In this document: piece by piece, positions 47,179 through 56,032 of the stretch | Position numbering within the stretch: the first letter of the stretch is position 1 | Layout: the number at the start of each line of letters is the position of its first letter | Assembly: GCF_018760365.1 (NCBI RefSeq) | Contig: NZ_JAHIAB010000001.1 | Coordinates: 327,813-391,812 of the forward strand | Reading direction: 5' to 3' | DNA: 64,000 bases | Source of the DNA: Pseudooceanicola endophyticus | GTDB lineage: Bacteria > Pseudomonadota > Alphaproteobacteria > Rhodobacterales > Rhodobacteraceae | Made by a program: the position numbers and the translations under genes | Notes under the pieces: generated by a model | Seen by the model: only the letters and a program-made list of their open reading frames with translations | What the model was told of the DNA's origin: nothing | Database searches by the model: none

Positions 47179-48353
47179 GAACGTCCCTCGCGTGCGCGCC
47201 CGGCCAGCATCTGGCCGATCTCGTTCTGCGGACGCGAACGGGTCAGCGCCAGCAGCATCCCCACCAAAAGCCCGCCCGCGATCAGCGAGGAGCCCCCGTA
47301 GGAGACGAAGGGCAGCGTCATGCCCTTGGCCGGCAGAAGGCGCACCGCAACGCCCATGTTGATCATCGCCTGCACCCCGAAGACCGAGGCCAGCCCGGTC
47401 CCCGCCAGACGGATGAAGGGATCGCGTTCCTTCATCAGCCGCGAGAAGCTGCGCAGCACCACCGAGGCGTAAAGCGCGATGATGATCAGCACCAGGATCA
47501 GGCCGTATTCCTCGGCCGCCACGGCGATGATGAAGTCGGTATGGGCATCGGGAAGGTTCATCTTCACCGTCCCCTCGCCGACGCCGACGCCGAAGAAGCC
47601 GCCCTCGCGGATGGCGTTCGCCGCATAGCCCAGCTGGGTCGTCGGATCGACCTCGGGGTTCAGGAAGCCGTCGATGCGGCGGGCGAAGTGGTCGGAATTC
47701 TCGTAGGCGAAGAAGCCGCCGACGCTGACCAGGCCCGCGATCGCCACCAGCAGCAGCATTGGCGCCCCGGCGACGAAATACATCACCCCCCAGCCGAACA
47801 GGATCAGGCTGGCCTGGCCGAAGTCCGGCTGCATGACCAGGATGCCGACGATGATCACCATCAGCCCGAAGGAGAACATCTTGCCCGGCGGGCCGTTGAT
47901 CTCCTGCGCGGCGGCCATCAGCCAGGCGGCGGTGACGATGAAGACCGGCTTCATGAACTCCGAGGGCTGCACCGAGGCGATGCCCAGAGAATACCACCGG
48001 ATCGCCCCCTTGCCGAAGTCGGTGCCCAGCACCGGCAGCAGCGCCAGCGCCGCAAAGGCCGCGAAGAAGCCCAGCACGCCGAAGCGGCGCACCCGGTTCG
48101 GCGACATCAGCGAGGCGCCGAACATCGCCGCCAGCGCCAGCACCGCGAACATCGCCTGGCGCTCAACGTAGTAGAAGGGGGGAAGCCCGTTGCGCTCGGC
48201 CAGCGGCGGAGATGCCGCAAAGCCCAGCAGAAGTCCCATGCCGAAGAGACCGAGCACGCAGCCCAAAGTCACCTTGTCGACCGTCCGCCACCATTTCGGG
48301 ATGACGGGTTCGCCGTCCCGAGCCGGGATGGCGCCGTAAACCATCTCAGTCAT
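47175..48353 (-). CDS. ftsW: Lipid II polymerase FtsW
   Basis: 392 residues with about ten membrane helices; SEDS-family septal peptidoglycan glycosyltransferase. The first helix is near 29-50 ([17 protein letters not shown]). The conserved [21 protein letters not shown] near 112 and [19 protein letters not shown] near the C-terminus mark the family. It begins the ftsW-murG-murC unit. In many relatives murD precedes ftsW directly; here two unrelated + strand genes intervene. Confidence 0.95.
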   Translation of the reverse strand: MTEMVYGAIPARDGEPVIPKWWRTVDKVTLGCVLGLFGMGLLLGFAASPPLAERNGLPPFYYVERQAMFAVLALAAMFGASLMSPNRVRRFGVLGFFAAFAALALLPVLGTDFGKGAIRWYSLGIASVQPSEFMKPVFIVTAAWLMAAAQEINGPPGKMFSFGLMVIIVGILVMQPDFGQASLILFGWGVMYFVAGAPMLLLVAIAGLVSVGGFFAYENSDHFARRIDGFLNPEVDPTTQLGYAANAIREGGFFGVGVGEGTVKMNLPDAHTDFIIAVAAEEYGLILVLIIIALYASVVLRSFSRLMKERDPFIRLAGTGLASVFGVQAMINMGVAVRLLPAKGMTLPFVSYGGSSLIAGGLLVGMLLALTRSRPQNEIGQMLAGRAREGRS

Positions 48354-48615
48354 AGATCGTCCGCCTGATGTGCCTCATCTGCCCCGGGAGTGACCGGGAT
48401 GCCCCTTTTCGGGATCTGCCCCAAAGACTAGCTCAGATCCCCCCACTCGGCCAGCAAGAATACGTTACTCCGGCATTGTGCAATTGCCGGAAGCCTGTAA
48501 CCTTCCCGCGACGCGTCCAGGACCGGGCCCGGAACCAGACCAGGGACCAGGGACCAGGCCAAGGACCACGCGGCGCGTCCGTCAATTTGATCACCATCGC
48601 CTTCACGAGGTTTCC

Positions 48616-49122
48616 ATGCCCATCGATCCGCTTGCTCCGGATGAACATGCCGCAGGCCCGCTGGCCCTGCACCCGTTCAGCCTGAACCGCCTGCGCCTGT
48701 ACCGCCGCTTTGCCGTGCCGCGCGCCACGCTTTTCGACGCCCTGCACGATGCGGCGCTGATGCCCGACTGGCTGGGCACCCCGGACCGCCCGCTGCGCGA
48801 GGCGCGCGTCGCCCTGCATCCGGGCGGCAGCACCCGGCTCTCCTGGGGGCCCGGAGAGGGCGTGACCCTGACCTATCAGGATGTCGAGCTGCCGGGCCGC
48901 ACCGTGCATTCCGAGGTCGGTGACACCGACACCACCGGCGGGCCGGTGCTGGTCACCACGCTGGTCCTGCCCTGGGCCGGCGGCAGCCTGCTGACGCGCG
49001 AGTTCTGGTACCAGGACGAGGCCGCCCGCGATGCGCTGCTGGCCTCCGACATGGCCGCCACGCTGGAGGCCGGCTATGCCCGCCTCGAAGCGCTGCTGGG
49101 CACCCGCGCCAAGGCTGCCTGA
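48616..49122 (+). CDS. SRPBCC (AHSA1-like) family protein
   Basis: 168 residues from ATG 48616 (ACGAGG site). Residues about 25-165 match the START-like/AHSA1 fold: RRFAVPRATLFDALHDAALMPDWLG at the start of the domain, then GEGVTLTYQDVELPGR and a C-terminal helix ASDMAATLEAGYARLEALL. These proteins bind hydrophobic ligands in a deep pocket; no specific function can be read. It is divergent from ftsW, with 262 bp between starts, a gap that includes short GGGACCA repeats near 48540-48555. Confidence 0.78.
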   Translation: MPIDPLAPDEHAAGPLALHPFSLNRLRLYRRFAVPRATLFDALHDAALMPDWLGTPDRPLREARVALHPGGSTRLSWGPGEGVTLTYQDVELPGRTVHSEVGDTDTTGGPVLVTTLVLPWAGGSLLTREFWYQDEAARDALLASDMAATLEAGYARLEALLGTRAKAA

Positions 49123-49173
49123 GCCTTCGGGTTTCGCTTGCACAAAGCCGCGCCCTGCCCCATGGCAGGGCGC

Positions 49174-50355
49174 ATGACTTTCGACACGATCATCCTCGGA
49201 GCCGGGGCCGCGGGCCTCATGTGTGCCGCCCATTGCGGCGGGCGCGTGCTGGTCATCGACCATGCGAAACACCCCGGAGAGAAGATCCGCATCTCGGGCG
49301 GCGGGCGGTGCAATTTCACCAACACCGGCACCGGGCCCGCGAACTTCCTCTCGGCCAACCCGCATTTCGCCAAGTCCGCGCTGGCCCGCTACACGCCCTG
49401 GGATTTCGTCTCGCTGGTCTCCGAACACGGCATCGCCTGGCATGAAAAGACGCTGGGCCAGCTGTTCTGCGACGACAAGGCCACCCAGATCGTCGAGATG
49501 CTGACGGGCCTGCTGCGCAAGGCAGGCGCGGAGCTGGCACTGGAAAGCACCGCCGAGGACATCCGCGCGACCCCCGGCGGGGGCTATGCGCTGACCCTGC
49601 TGCGCGCAGGGCGCCGCCAGACGCTTGCGGCACGGCGCCTCGTGGTGGCCACCGGCGGCAAGTCGATCCCGAAGATGGGCGCCACCGGCCTGGCCTACGA
49701 CATCGCGCGCCAGTTCGGGCTGAACGTCACCGAGACCCGCCCGGGCCTGGTGCCCCTCACCTTCCCCGAGGGCCGCTTCGCCGCCCTCTCGGGCACCGCC
49801 CTGCCCGCCCGCGTCCAGGCCGAGGGGCCCGCCTTCCCCGAGGCGCTCCTGTTCACCCATCGCGGCCTCTCGGGCCCGGCGATCCTGCAGGCTTCCTCCT
49901 ACTGGCGCGAGGGCGAAAGCATCACGGTCAATCTCTCGCCCGCAGCCGATCCCTTCACCCGCCTGCGCGCCCAGCGGCAGGAGGCCGGGCGCAAAAGCCT
50001 GACCCGCAGCCTCGACGCGCTGCTGCCCTCGCGCCTGTCGGATTTCCTGAGCCAGGACTGGGGCCTGAAGGGCAACCTCGGCGATCAGTCCGACCGCGCC
50101 CTGCAAGACCTCTCGCAGCGCCTCACCGGCTGGCAGCTCACCCCCGGCGGATCCGAGGGCTACCGCACCGCCGAGGTCACCCTGGGCGGCATCGACACGG
50201 ACGCGCTGAACTCCCAGTCGATGGAGGCCAAGACCCAGCCGGGCCTGCATTTCATCGGCGAATGCGTCGACGTGACCGGCTGGCTCGGCGGCTACAACTT
50301 CCAGTGGGCCTGGGCCTCGGCCATGGCCTGCGCCCGAGCGATCAAGGGGGCCTGA
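49174..50355 (+). CDS. BaiN/HI0933-type FAD-dependent oxidoreductase
   Basis: 393 residues. Start MTFDTIILGAGAAGLMCAAH contains the dinucleotide-binding GxGxxG (about 8-13). The family motif GEKIRISGGGRCNFTNTG is near 37 and ATGGKSIPKMGATG near 165. The C-terminal YRTAEVTLGGI and FIGECVDVTGWLGGYNFQWAW close the fold. HI0933-like flavoproteins have no firmly known general role; BaiN acts in bile-acid reduction in gut bacteria. An in-frame ATG 12 codons upstream is possible. The last codons (ARAIKGA and stop) lie inside the first unit of a 29-bp tandem repeat. Confidence 0.9.
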   Translation: MTFDTIILGAGAAGLMCAAHCGGRVLVIDHAKHPGEKIRISGGGRCNFTNTGTGPANFLSANPHFAKSALARYTPWDFVSLVSEHGIAWHEKTLGQLFCDDKATQIVEMLTGLLRKAGAELALESTAEDIRATPGGGYALTLLRAGRRQTLAARRLVVATGGKSIPKMGATGLAYDIARQFGLNVTETRPGLVPLTFPEGRFAALSGTALPARVQAEGPAFPEALLFTHRGLSGPAILQASSYWREGESITVNLSPAADPFTRLRAQRQEAGRKSLTRSLDALLPSRLSDFLSQDWGLKGNLGDQSDRALQDLSQRLTGWQLTPGGSEGYRTAEVTLGGIDTDALNSQSMEAKTQPGLHFIGECVDVTGWLGGYNFQWAWASAMACARAIKGA

Positions 50356-50453
50356 AGGCCCCCGGGGCGATCAAGGGGGCCCGAAGCCTCCCGAGGCGAT
50401 CAAGGGGGCCCGAAGCCCCCAGGGGCGATCAAGGGGGCCTGCAGCCCCCGCCC
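50338..50453. repeat. 29-bp tandem repeat, four copies, each with a hairpin
   Basis: Units at 50338-50366, 50367-50395, 50396-50424 and 50425-50453, exact period 29. Each begins GCGATCAAGGGGGCC and continues with a GAAG- or GCAG-type turn and a C-run that pairs with the GGGGGC arm. Unit 1 includes the last five sense codons and stop of the BaiN-type gene; the array ends one base before the murD stop codon. It forms four consecutive stem-loops in the convergent gap and probably arose by duplicating the original terminator. Confidence 0.92.
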
Positions 50454-50454
50454 C

Positions 50455-51852
50455 TCAGGCCAGCGCCTGCACCCGGGCAACGAAATCGTCGCCGCGCTTC
50501 TCGAAACTGTCATACTGGTCGAAGCTTGCGCAGGCGGGGGCCAGCAGCACCGTGTCGCCGGCCTCGGCCTCGGCATGGGCGCGGGCCACGGCCGTGCCCA
50601 TGTCGCCGCAGATCTCGACCTCGATCCCCTTCAACTGCATGGCGACATGCGCGGCCTCGCGGCCGATCACGTAGGCCTTGCGGACCTCTGCGGCATCCGA
50701 CAGCAGCGGCGCCACGCCGCCTTCCTTCTCCAGCCCGCCGCAGATCCAGCGGATCTTCCGGAAGGCCCGCAGCGCCTGGCGGGCACTGTCGACATTGGTC
50801 GCCTTGCTGTCGTTCACATAGGCCACGCCAGCGATCTCGGCGATCTTCTGGCTGCGGTGCGGCAGACCGGCAAAGCTCTTCAGCGCCGCCTCGATCTGGC
50901 GCGGCCCCATGCCGAGGCTGCGCGCCACCGCGTAGGCCGCGCAGGCGTTCTGGTGGTTGTGTGCCCCGGGCAGCCCGGAGATCTCGCGCAGGTCGATGGC
51001 GCCGACCTGCCGGCCCTTGCGATATTCTGCCAGGAAGCCCTTCTTGGCAAAGACCAGCCAGCCCGGCCCCGAAAGCTTGCCTGCCGAGGACACCCGGATC
51101 ACCCGGTCATCCCCCGGCCCGACCGACAGCTGGTTGGCCAGGAAGCGCCCCTCGACCTCGTCCACGCCGATCACGCAGCGATCCGGGCCGCCTTCGGCAA
51201 ACAGCCGACGCTTGGCCGCGAAATAGCCCCCCGGCCCGCCGTGGCGGTCCAGGTGATCGGGCGAAAGATTGGTGAAGACCCCGACATCCGGCGTCAAAGC
51301 GCGCGCCAGCTCGGTCTGGTAGGACGACAACTCCAGCACCACGATGCCGCCATCGCCGGGCGGGTCGATATCCAGCACGCCGCGCCCGATATTGCCGGCT
51401 AGCTGCACCTCGCGCCCCGCCTCGCGCAGCACATGGGCAATCAGCGCCGAGGTCGTCGACTTGCCGTTCGAACCGGTCACCGCCACCACCTTCGGCGGCT
51501 GCTCCATCATCGCCCAGTCGGCCCCCGCAAGAGAACGGAAGAACAGCCCGATGTCGTTATCGACCGGCACACCCGCCGCCAGCGCCTCGGCAATCGCCGG
51601 ATGCGGCGCCGGGTAAAGATGCGGGATCCCCGGAGATGTCACCAGGCAGGCCAGGTCCGCGCAGCCCCCGGGCTTCGCAAAATCGCGCAGCGCCACGCCC
51701 TCGGCCGCCGCAAGCTCGCCCGCGCGTGCCCCGTCATCCCAGACCACGACCTCTGCCCCACCGGCCTGCAGCGCACGGATCGTCGCGATCCCGGAGCGTC
51801 CCAGCCCCAGTACCCCGACCACCTGACCTTCGAACCCCCGGACCGGAATCAT
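50455..51852 (-). CDS. murD: UDP-N-acetylmuramoylalanine--D-glutamate ligase
   Basis: 465 residues from ATG 51852 with AGGAG before it. Adds D-Glu to UDP-MurNAc-L-Ala. N-terminal UDP-binding motif [20 protein letters not shown] near 9, P-loop [19 protein letters not shown] near 122, [11 protein letters not shown] near 205, [17 protein letters not shown] near 345 and the terminal [22 protein letters not shown]. It belongs to the dcw pathway but is 2.1 kb from ftsW here, separated by two + strand genes. Confidence 0.96.
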   Translation of the reverse strand: MIPVRGFEGQVVGVLGLGRSGIATIRALQAGGAEVVVWDDGARAGELAAAEGVALRDFAKPGGCADLACLVTSPGIPHLYPAPHPAIAEALAAGVPVDNDIGLFFRSLAGADWAMMEQPPKVVAVTGSNGKSTTSALIAHVLREAGREVQLAGNIGRGVLDIDPPGDGGIVVLELSSYQTELARALTPDVGVFTNLSPDHLDRHGGPGGYFAAKRRLFAEGGPDRCVIGVDEVEGRFLANQLSVGPGDDRVIRVSSAGKLSGPGWLVFAKKGFLAEYRKGRQVGAIDLREISGLPGAHNHQNACAAYAVARSLGMGPRQIEAALKSFAGLPHRSQKIAEIAGVAYVNDSKATNVDSARQALRAFRKIRWICGGLEKEGGVAPLLSDAAEVRKAYVIGREAAHVAMQLKGIEVEICGDMGTAVARAHAEAEAGDTVLLAPACASFDQYDSFEKRGDDFVARVQALA

Positions 51853-51911
51853 ACCTGTACTCCTGTAACTTGCGCCCCGACACTGCCCCTGCCAGGCATC
51901 CGGTTGCAACC

Positions 51912-51944
51912 GCCTCCGGCGGGCATATTTGGGGAAAGATGAAA
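51912..51944 (-). repeat. Short intergenic repeat, copy 6 (reverse orientation)
   Basis: On the - strand TTTCATCTTTCCCCAAATAT then GCCCGCCGGAGGC, between the MarR stop and the murD start. It points downstream of the MarR gene, like the + copies relative to their genes. Confidence 0.85.
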
Positions 51945-51969
51945 CAGCGGGCCAGGACCCATTTTCTTG

Positions 51970-52020
51970 TTTCAAATACCTCGGGGGAGTCTTCCACAGG
52001 AAGACGGGGGCAGCGCCCCC
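51970..52020 (+). repeat. Intergenic repeat, second type (GTCTTCC hairpin module), copy a
   Basis: TTTCAAATACCTCGGGGGA, then GTCTTCC-ACA-GGAAGAC (perfect 7-bp stem), then GGGGGC-AGC-GCCCCC (6-bp stem). The same module is at 54627-54670. It lies between the MarR stop and copy 6 of the first repeat type. Confidence 0.82.
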
Positions 52021-52033
52021 GCGCGCGCCAGCC

Positions 52034-52591
52034 TCAGGAGGCGGTCTCGCCGCGCAGTGCCGCCTCGCCCAGCAGCACGCCCTCGGCATTGAGGTCCGTC
52101 ATCACGGTCATCAGCTTCGAGAGCGCCTTGTACATCGTCTTGCGCTCGCCCGCGGTCAGTTTCTCCAGCAGGAATTTCTGCCGCGCCCGGCCCACGTGCA
52201 GAACTTCCTCCCCGATCCGGCGGCCTTCCTCGGTCAGCTCGAAGATGGCACGGCGCGCATCCTTGGGATCGGTCCCCTTGCGCAGGAAGCCCCGGTCCAC
52301 CAGCGCCGCTGCCGCGCGGCTGATCTGCGCCCCGTCCAGCAGCAGTTTCTCGCAGATCTCGCCGTAGGACAGCGGGCCCGAGTTCACCAACCGGGCCAGC
52401 ACCCGCCCCTCGGCGAAGGTCAGCTCGTAATAGCGGGCGAAATAGCGCGTGATGTTGCGGTTGAACTCTCCCGCCAGCATCGCGATCCGATAGGTCAGGT
52501 AGTCCTCATGCGACATGGCATCATAGTCCGGACCCTCCTTGGATTCTTCCAGAAAGTCGGGCATGGGCCAGTAGAGATGGCTCTTGGGCAT
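52034..52591 (-). CDS. MarR family transcriptional regulator
   Basis: 185 residues from ATG 52591; a second start at 52618 would sit on the predicted transcription start and is less likely. The winged helix-turn-helix spans about 50-130 ([50 protein letters not shown], then the wing with [16 protein letters not shown]). The dimerisation helices are at both ends. It should repress nearby or remote genes in response to a small ligand, unknown here. Its own promoter is bracketed by a TGCGCAGG inverted repeat, which suggests autoregulation. Confidence 0.87.
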   Translation of the reverse strand: MPKSHLYWPMPDFLEESKEGPDYDAMSHEDYLTYRIAMLAGEFNRNITRYFARYYELTFAEGRVLARLVNSGPLSYGEICEKLLLDGAQISRAAAALVDRGFLRKGTDPKDARRAIFELTEEGRRIGEEVLHVGRARQKFLLEKLTAGERKTMYKALSKLMTVMTDLNAEGVLLGEAALRGETAS

Positions 52592-52617
52592 GGTGATGGC
52601 ATCCTGAACTCGCAACA

Positions 52618-52663
52618 TGCGCAGGGTATCCGCAAGTGCTTGATGTGTCAAACAACCTGCGCA
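52618..52663 (-). promoter_or_regulatory. MarR gene promoter flanked by TGCGCAGG inverted repeat
   Basis: On the - strand TTGACA (52646-52651) and TACCCT (52623-52628) are 17 bp apart: a good sigma-70-type promoter. TGCGCAGG occurs as an inverted repeat with arms 52618-52625 and 52656-52663, one over the -10 and one just upstream of the -35, a layout that fits repression by a bound dimer pair or loop. Confidence 0.62.
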
Positions 52664-52828
52664 ATCCTGCGCCCCATCCGCACCGAAATGCCACGGGAAC
52701 GCTCCCCTAGCCCGCCGCGCGGCAAATGGAAACCCCGCCCGGGCCCGGCACACCTGCCTGCGCAGGCCCTCGCCGCCCCTCCGGCTTTTTCCGTTGACCG
52801 CTGCGGCGCAAGCGGGCACAGGAATGCC

Positions 52829-53167
52829 ATGTCGATCTACAAGATTTTCCGCCGCGAGGAATGGGATGCGCTCTGCGCCGAGGGACAGACCCTGGGCGCG
52901 CCCATCGACCTGCAGGACGGTTTCATCCACTTCTCGACCGCCGAACAGGCCGCCGAGACCGCTGCAAAGCATTTCGCCGGCCAGGACGGGCTGGTGCTGG
53001 CGGCCTGCGACCCCGACCAGCTGGGCGACCGGCTGGCATGGGAACCCTCCCGCGGCGGCGCGCTCTTCCCGCATCTCTACAGGGCCCTCGCCCGCACGGA
53101 AGTCCTCTCCGTCTGGGACCTGCCGCTGCGCGACGGGCGCCACGTTTTCCCGGACGAGATCCAGTGA
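52829..53167 (+). CDS. DUF952 domain protein
   Basis: 112 residues from ATG 52829. Start [17 protein letters not shown] and the central [20 protein letters not shown] (about 30-49) are the DUF952 core. The fold is related to ADP-ribosyl/phosphotransferase-like proteins, but no activity is established. The stop codon overlaps the GTG start of pyrD by three bases, so the two genes are translated together, an arrangement I consider normal for this order. Confidence 0.85.
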   Translation: MSIYKIFRREEWDALCAEGQTLGAPIDLQDGFIHFSTAEQAAETAAKHFAGQDGLVLAACDPDQLGDRLAWEPSRGGALFPHLYRALARTEVLSVWDLPLRDGRHVFPDEIQ

Positions 53168-54258
53168 CATCCTCCTCCCTGCCCCGGACCGGCGCCCTGG
53201 CGCGCACGGTGGAACGCGCCGGCCTGCTGGCCCTGCACCGCTGCGATCCCGAACGTGCCCACGCGCTCTCGATCGCCGCCCTGCGTGCGGGCCTCGTGCC
53301 CCTGCCCGGCCCGCTCACCACCCCGCGCCTGGCCTGTTCGCTGGCCGGCATCGATCTGGCGAACCCGCTGGGCCTGGCCGCCGGCTTCGACAAGAACGCC
53401 CAGGCGCTGCATCCGCTGTCCCGGGCCGGCTTCGGCTTCCTCGAAGTCGGCGCCGCGACGCCCCGCGCCCAGCCCGGCAATCCCCGGCCCCGCCTGTTCC
53501 GGCTGACCGCCGACCGGGCCGTGATCAACCGCTTCGGCTTCAACAACGAGGGCATGGAGGCCATTGCCGCCCGCCTGGCAGCCCGTCCGCGCGATGCGGT
53601 CCTGGGGCTGAACCTCGGCGCCAACAAGGACAGCGCCGACCGGGCACAGGATTTCCGCGACGTGCTCGCCCATTGCGGCGCGCATCTCGACTTCGCGACG
53701 GTCAACGTCTCCTCCCCCAACACCGAGAAGCTGCGCGACCTCCAGGGCAAGGCCGCCCTCTCGGCGCTGCTTGCCGGCGTGCTCGACACCCGCGACAGCC
53801 TGCCCCGCCGGATCCCCGTCTTCCTCAAGATCGCCCCCGATCTCGATGCCGAAGGGCTGGCCGACATTGCCGCCGTGGCCCGCGACAGCGGCATCGACGC
53901 GGTGATCGCCACCAACACCACGCTGGAACGCCGCGGCCTGAACGATCCCCAGGGTCCCGAGGCCGGCGGCCTCTCCGGCGCCCCCCTGTTCGAGAAATCG
54001 ACCCGCGTCCTGGCCCGCCTGTCCGAACTGACCGAGGGCAAGGTCCCGCTGGTCGGCGTCGGCGGCATCAGCTCGGGCGCCCAGGCCTACGAGAAGATCC
54101 GCGCCGGCGCCTCGGCGCTGCAACTCTATTCCGCGCTGGTTTACGGCGGCCTCTCGCTGGTGCCGACCATCCTGCGGGACCTCGACGCTCTGCTGGCCCG
54201 CGACGGTTTTTCCACCCTGGCCGAAGCGGTCGGCACCGGACGGAAGGACTGGCTGTGA
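53164..54258 (+). CDS. pyrD: Dihydroorotate dehydrogenase (quinone), class 2
   Basis: 364 residues from GTG 53164 (GTGA overlap with the DUF952 stop). Membrane-associated FMN enzyme oxidising dihydroorotate to orotate in pyrimidine synthesis with a quinone acceptor. Class-2 features: an N-terminal helical extension (about 1-45), [16 protein letters not shown] near 66, the Ser-base motif [16 protein letters not shown] near 180 and the phosphate-binding [20 protein letters not shown] near 298. The GTG start of the next gene overlaps its stop. Confidence 0.95.
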   Translation: MTSSSLPRTGALARTVERAGLLALHRCDPERAHALSIAALRAGLVPLPGPLTTPRLACSLAGIDLANPLGLAAGFDKNAQALHPLSRAGFGFLEVGAATPRAQPGNPRPRLFRLTADRAVINRFGFNNEGMEAIAARLAARPRDAVLGLNLGANKDSADRAQDFRDVLAHCGAHLDFATVNVSSPNTEKLRDLQGKAALSALLAGVLDTRDSLPRRIPVFLKIAPDLDAEGLADIAAVARDSGIDAVIATNTTLERRGLNDPQGPEAGGLSGAPLFEKSTRVLARLSELTEGKVPLVGVGGISSGAQAYEKIRAGASALQLYSALVYGGLSLVPTILRDLDALLARDGFSTLAEAVGTGRKDWL

Positions 54259-54596
54259 TCACCCTCTGGCACAACCCGAAATGCTCCAAGTCGCGCGCCG
54301 CCCTCGCCCTGCTTGAGGCCAGCGGCCAACCGTTCGAGGTCCGCCGCTACCTCGACACCCCGCCCGACCTCGCAGAGCTGCGCGCGCTGCACGCCCGGCT
54401 CGGCGGCCCGCTCACCGCCATGGTCCGCATGAAGGAACCGCTCTTCCGGGACCTCGGCCTAGGCCGAGACAGCGATGACGAAACCCTCCTGAAGGCGCTG
54501 GCCGAAAACCCCCGCCTGATCGAACGCCCGGTGGCGATCCGGGGCGAAAGGGCCGTCATCGGCCGCCCCCCCGAGGCCATCGAAAGCCTGCTCTGA
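54255..54596 (+). CDS. ArsC-family (glutaredoxin-type) arsenate reductase-like protein
   Basis: 113 residues from GTG 54255, overlapping the pyrD stop by 4 bp. Thioredoxin-like fold with the catalytic Cys in [13 protein letters not shown] (Cys about 10) and the [17 protein letters not shown] loop near 91-107. The family includes true arsenate reductases and redox/Spx-like relatives of unknown role such as YfgD. No ars operon genes (arsB, arsR) are nearby, so a detoxifying role is not assured. Followed by an intergenic repeat. Confidence 0.83.
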   Translation: MITLWHNPKCSKSRAALALLEASGQPFEVRRYLDTPPDLAELRALHARLGGPLTAMVRMKEPLFRDLGLGRDSDDETLLKALAENPRLIERPVAIRGERAVIGRPPEAIESLL

Positions 54597-54611
54597 GCCA
54601 CGGCCTCCCCG

Positions 54612-54670
54612 TCATCTGGCCGAAAATATCCCGGGGGAGTCTTCCGCAGGAAGACGGGGGCAGCACCCCC
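54612..54670 (+). repeat. Intergenic repeat, second type, copy b (TCATCTGGCC head plus hairpins)
   Basis: TCATCTGGCCGAAAATATCC, GGGGGA, GTCTTCC-GCA-GGAAGAC and GGGGGCAGCACCCCC. The tail is nearly identical to 51979-52020, but the head resembles the TCATCT/AAATAT block of the first repeat type, so the family is modular. It begins 15 bp after the ArsC-like stop. Confidence 0.82.
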
Positions 54671-54709
54671 TCGCCCCCGCGCCTCGGCACAGCCCGCCCA
54701 CGCTCCGCC

Positions 54710-56032
54710 TCAGACCGCCTCCGCCTCCAGCGCCGGATAGCGCCAGGCCAGGGTCACGCCCCGCGCCAGGAAGCTGATCACATAGGCGGCCCAAAGCCCG
54801 TGATTGCCCATGAGCGGCACCAGCGCGGCGGCGGCCCCCAGGTAGATCAGCACGCTCAGCGCCATCATGTCGCGCATGTCCCGCGCCCGGGTGGCACCGA
54901 CAAAGACACCGTCCATCATGAAGGCGCCGACGCCCGCCAGAGGCAGGATCACGATCCAGGGCAGGAAATGGCGTGCCGCCGCCCGGACCTCGGGCGCGGT
55001 GGTCATCAGGTCGATGATCGCGCCCCCCGCCAGCGCGAAGACCAGCCCCAGCCCCAGCGAGGTGACGACCCCCCAGGTCCCGCTCAGCATCACCGAGCGG
55101 CGCAGCCCGGGCCGGTCGCGCCGCCCCATGGCCTGGCCGACCATGGCCTCGGCGGCAAAGGCAAAGCCGTCCAGCGCCGAAGAAATGATCATCATGAACT
55201 GCATCAGCACCTGGTTGGCCGCCAGCTGCACGTCACCGAAATGCGCCCCCAGGAACATGAAGGAGACATTGACCACCTGCAGCATCAGAGAGCGCAGCAG
55301 GATGTCGCGGTTCACCAGCCCCATGCGCAGCAGCCGCGCCCGGTCGAAGACCACCGGCCAGTGGCGCGCCGCCGGATCCAGGATCACCTCCCGGCACAGC
55401 CAGAGTCCGGCCAGCAGCCCGCCCCATTCCGCCAGCAGACTGGCCCAGGCCACGCCCTCCAGCCCCCAGCCCAGTTTCAGCACGAACAGCAGGTCCAGCA
55501 CCAGGTTCACCGCCGTCATGCCCAGCTGGATCGCCAGCACCGCCAGGGTGCGCTCCTGCGCGATCAGCCAGCCGGTCACCCCGAACAGCGCGATGGCGGC
55601 CGGCGCGGAATAGATCCGGATCGACATGTAGGAGCGCGCCAGCCCCTCGACCTCCTCCGAGGCCGGCGACAGGCGGAACGCCCCGGCAAAGAGCAGCCCC
55701 TGGCAGGCGATCAGAACCAGCCCGGCGGCCAGGCCGATGACCATGGCACGGGTGAACAGCGCCGCCACCTCGCCGCGATCCCCGGCGCCGGCGGCATGGG
55801 CGGTCAGCCCGGTGGTGCCCATCCTGAGGAAGCCGAACAGCCAGTAGAGGCTCGAAAGCACGATGGCCCCGATGCCGACGGCCCCGATCGGCGCCGCCTG
55901 GCCCAGCTGTCCCACCACCCCGGTATCCACTGCCCCCAGGATCGGCACGGCGGCATTGGACAGCATCACCGGCAGGGCCATCCGCAGCACCCGGCCATGG
56001 GTCAGCGCGCGCACCGGCGCGACCAGGCTCAT
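54710..56032 (-). CDS. MATE family efflux transporter
   Basis: 440 residues from ATG 56032, overlapping the stop of the upstream thioesterase gene by 4 bp. Twelve membrane helices; the pattern VLRMALPVMLSNAAVPILGAVDTGVVG at the start and GFAFAAEAMVGQAMGRRDRPG near 245 fit the DinF-like branch of MATE exporters. These use sodium or proton gradients to expel cationic compounds. Substrate unknown. Coupled translation with two thioesterase genes indicates a three-gene operon. Confidence 0.91.
   Translation of the reverse strand: MSLVAPVRALTHGRVLRMALPVMLSNAAVPILGAVDTGVVGQLGQAAPIGAVGIGAIVLSSLYWLFGFLRMGTTGLTAHAAGAGDRGEVAALFTRAMVIGLAAGLVLIACQGLLFAGAFRLSPASEEVEGLARSYMSIRIYSAPAAIALFGVTGWLIAQERTLAVLAIQLGMTAVNLVLDLLFVLKLGWGLEGVAWASLLAEWGGLLAGLWLCREVILDPAARHWPVVFDRARLLRMGLVNRDILLRSLMLQVVNVSFMFLGAHFGDVQLAANQVLMQFMMIISSALDGFAFAAEAMVGQAMGRRDRPGLRRSVMLSGTWGVVTSLGLGLVFALAGGAIIDLMTTAPEVRAAARHFLPWIVILPLAGVGAFMMDGVFVGATRARDMRDMMALSVLIYLGAAAALVPLMGNHGLWAAYVISFLARGVTLAWRYPALEAEAV

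Noticed and set aside
48534-48575. GGGACCA / GACCAGG micro-repeats as a functional tandem repeat
   Set aside because: Only two clean 7-bp copies with a few degenerate neighbours, in a GC-rich leader. Too short to separate from chance.
50338-50453. CRISPR array
   Set aside because: The 29-bp repeats follow one another directly without spacers, there are only four, and no cas gene is nearby. They are tandem hairpins derived from a gene end.
54255-54596. Arsenic resistance operon
   Set aside because: Only one ArsC-fold gene, translationally coupled to pyrD, with no arsR, arsB or acr3 around. A redox or housekeeping role is at least as likely.
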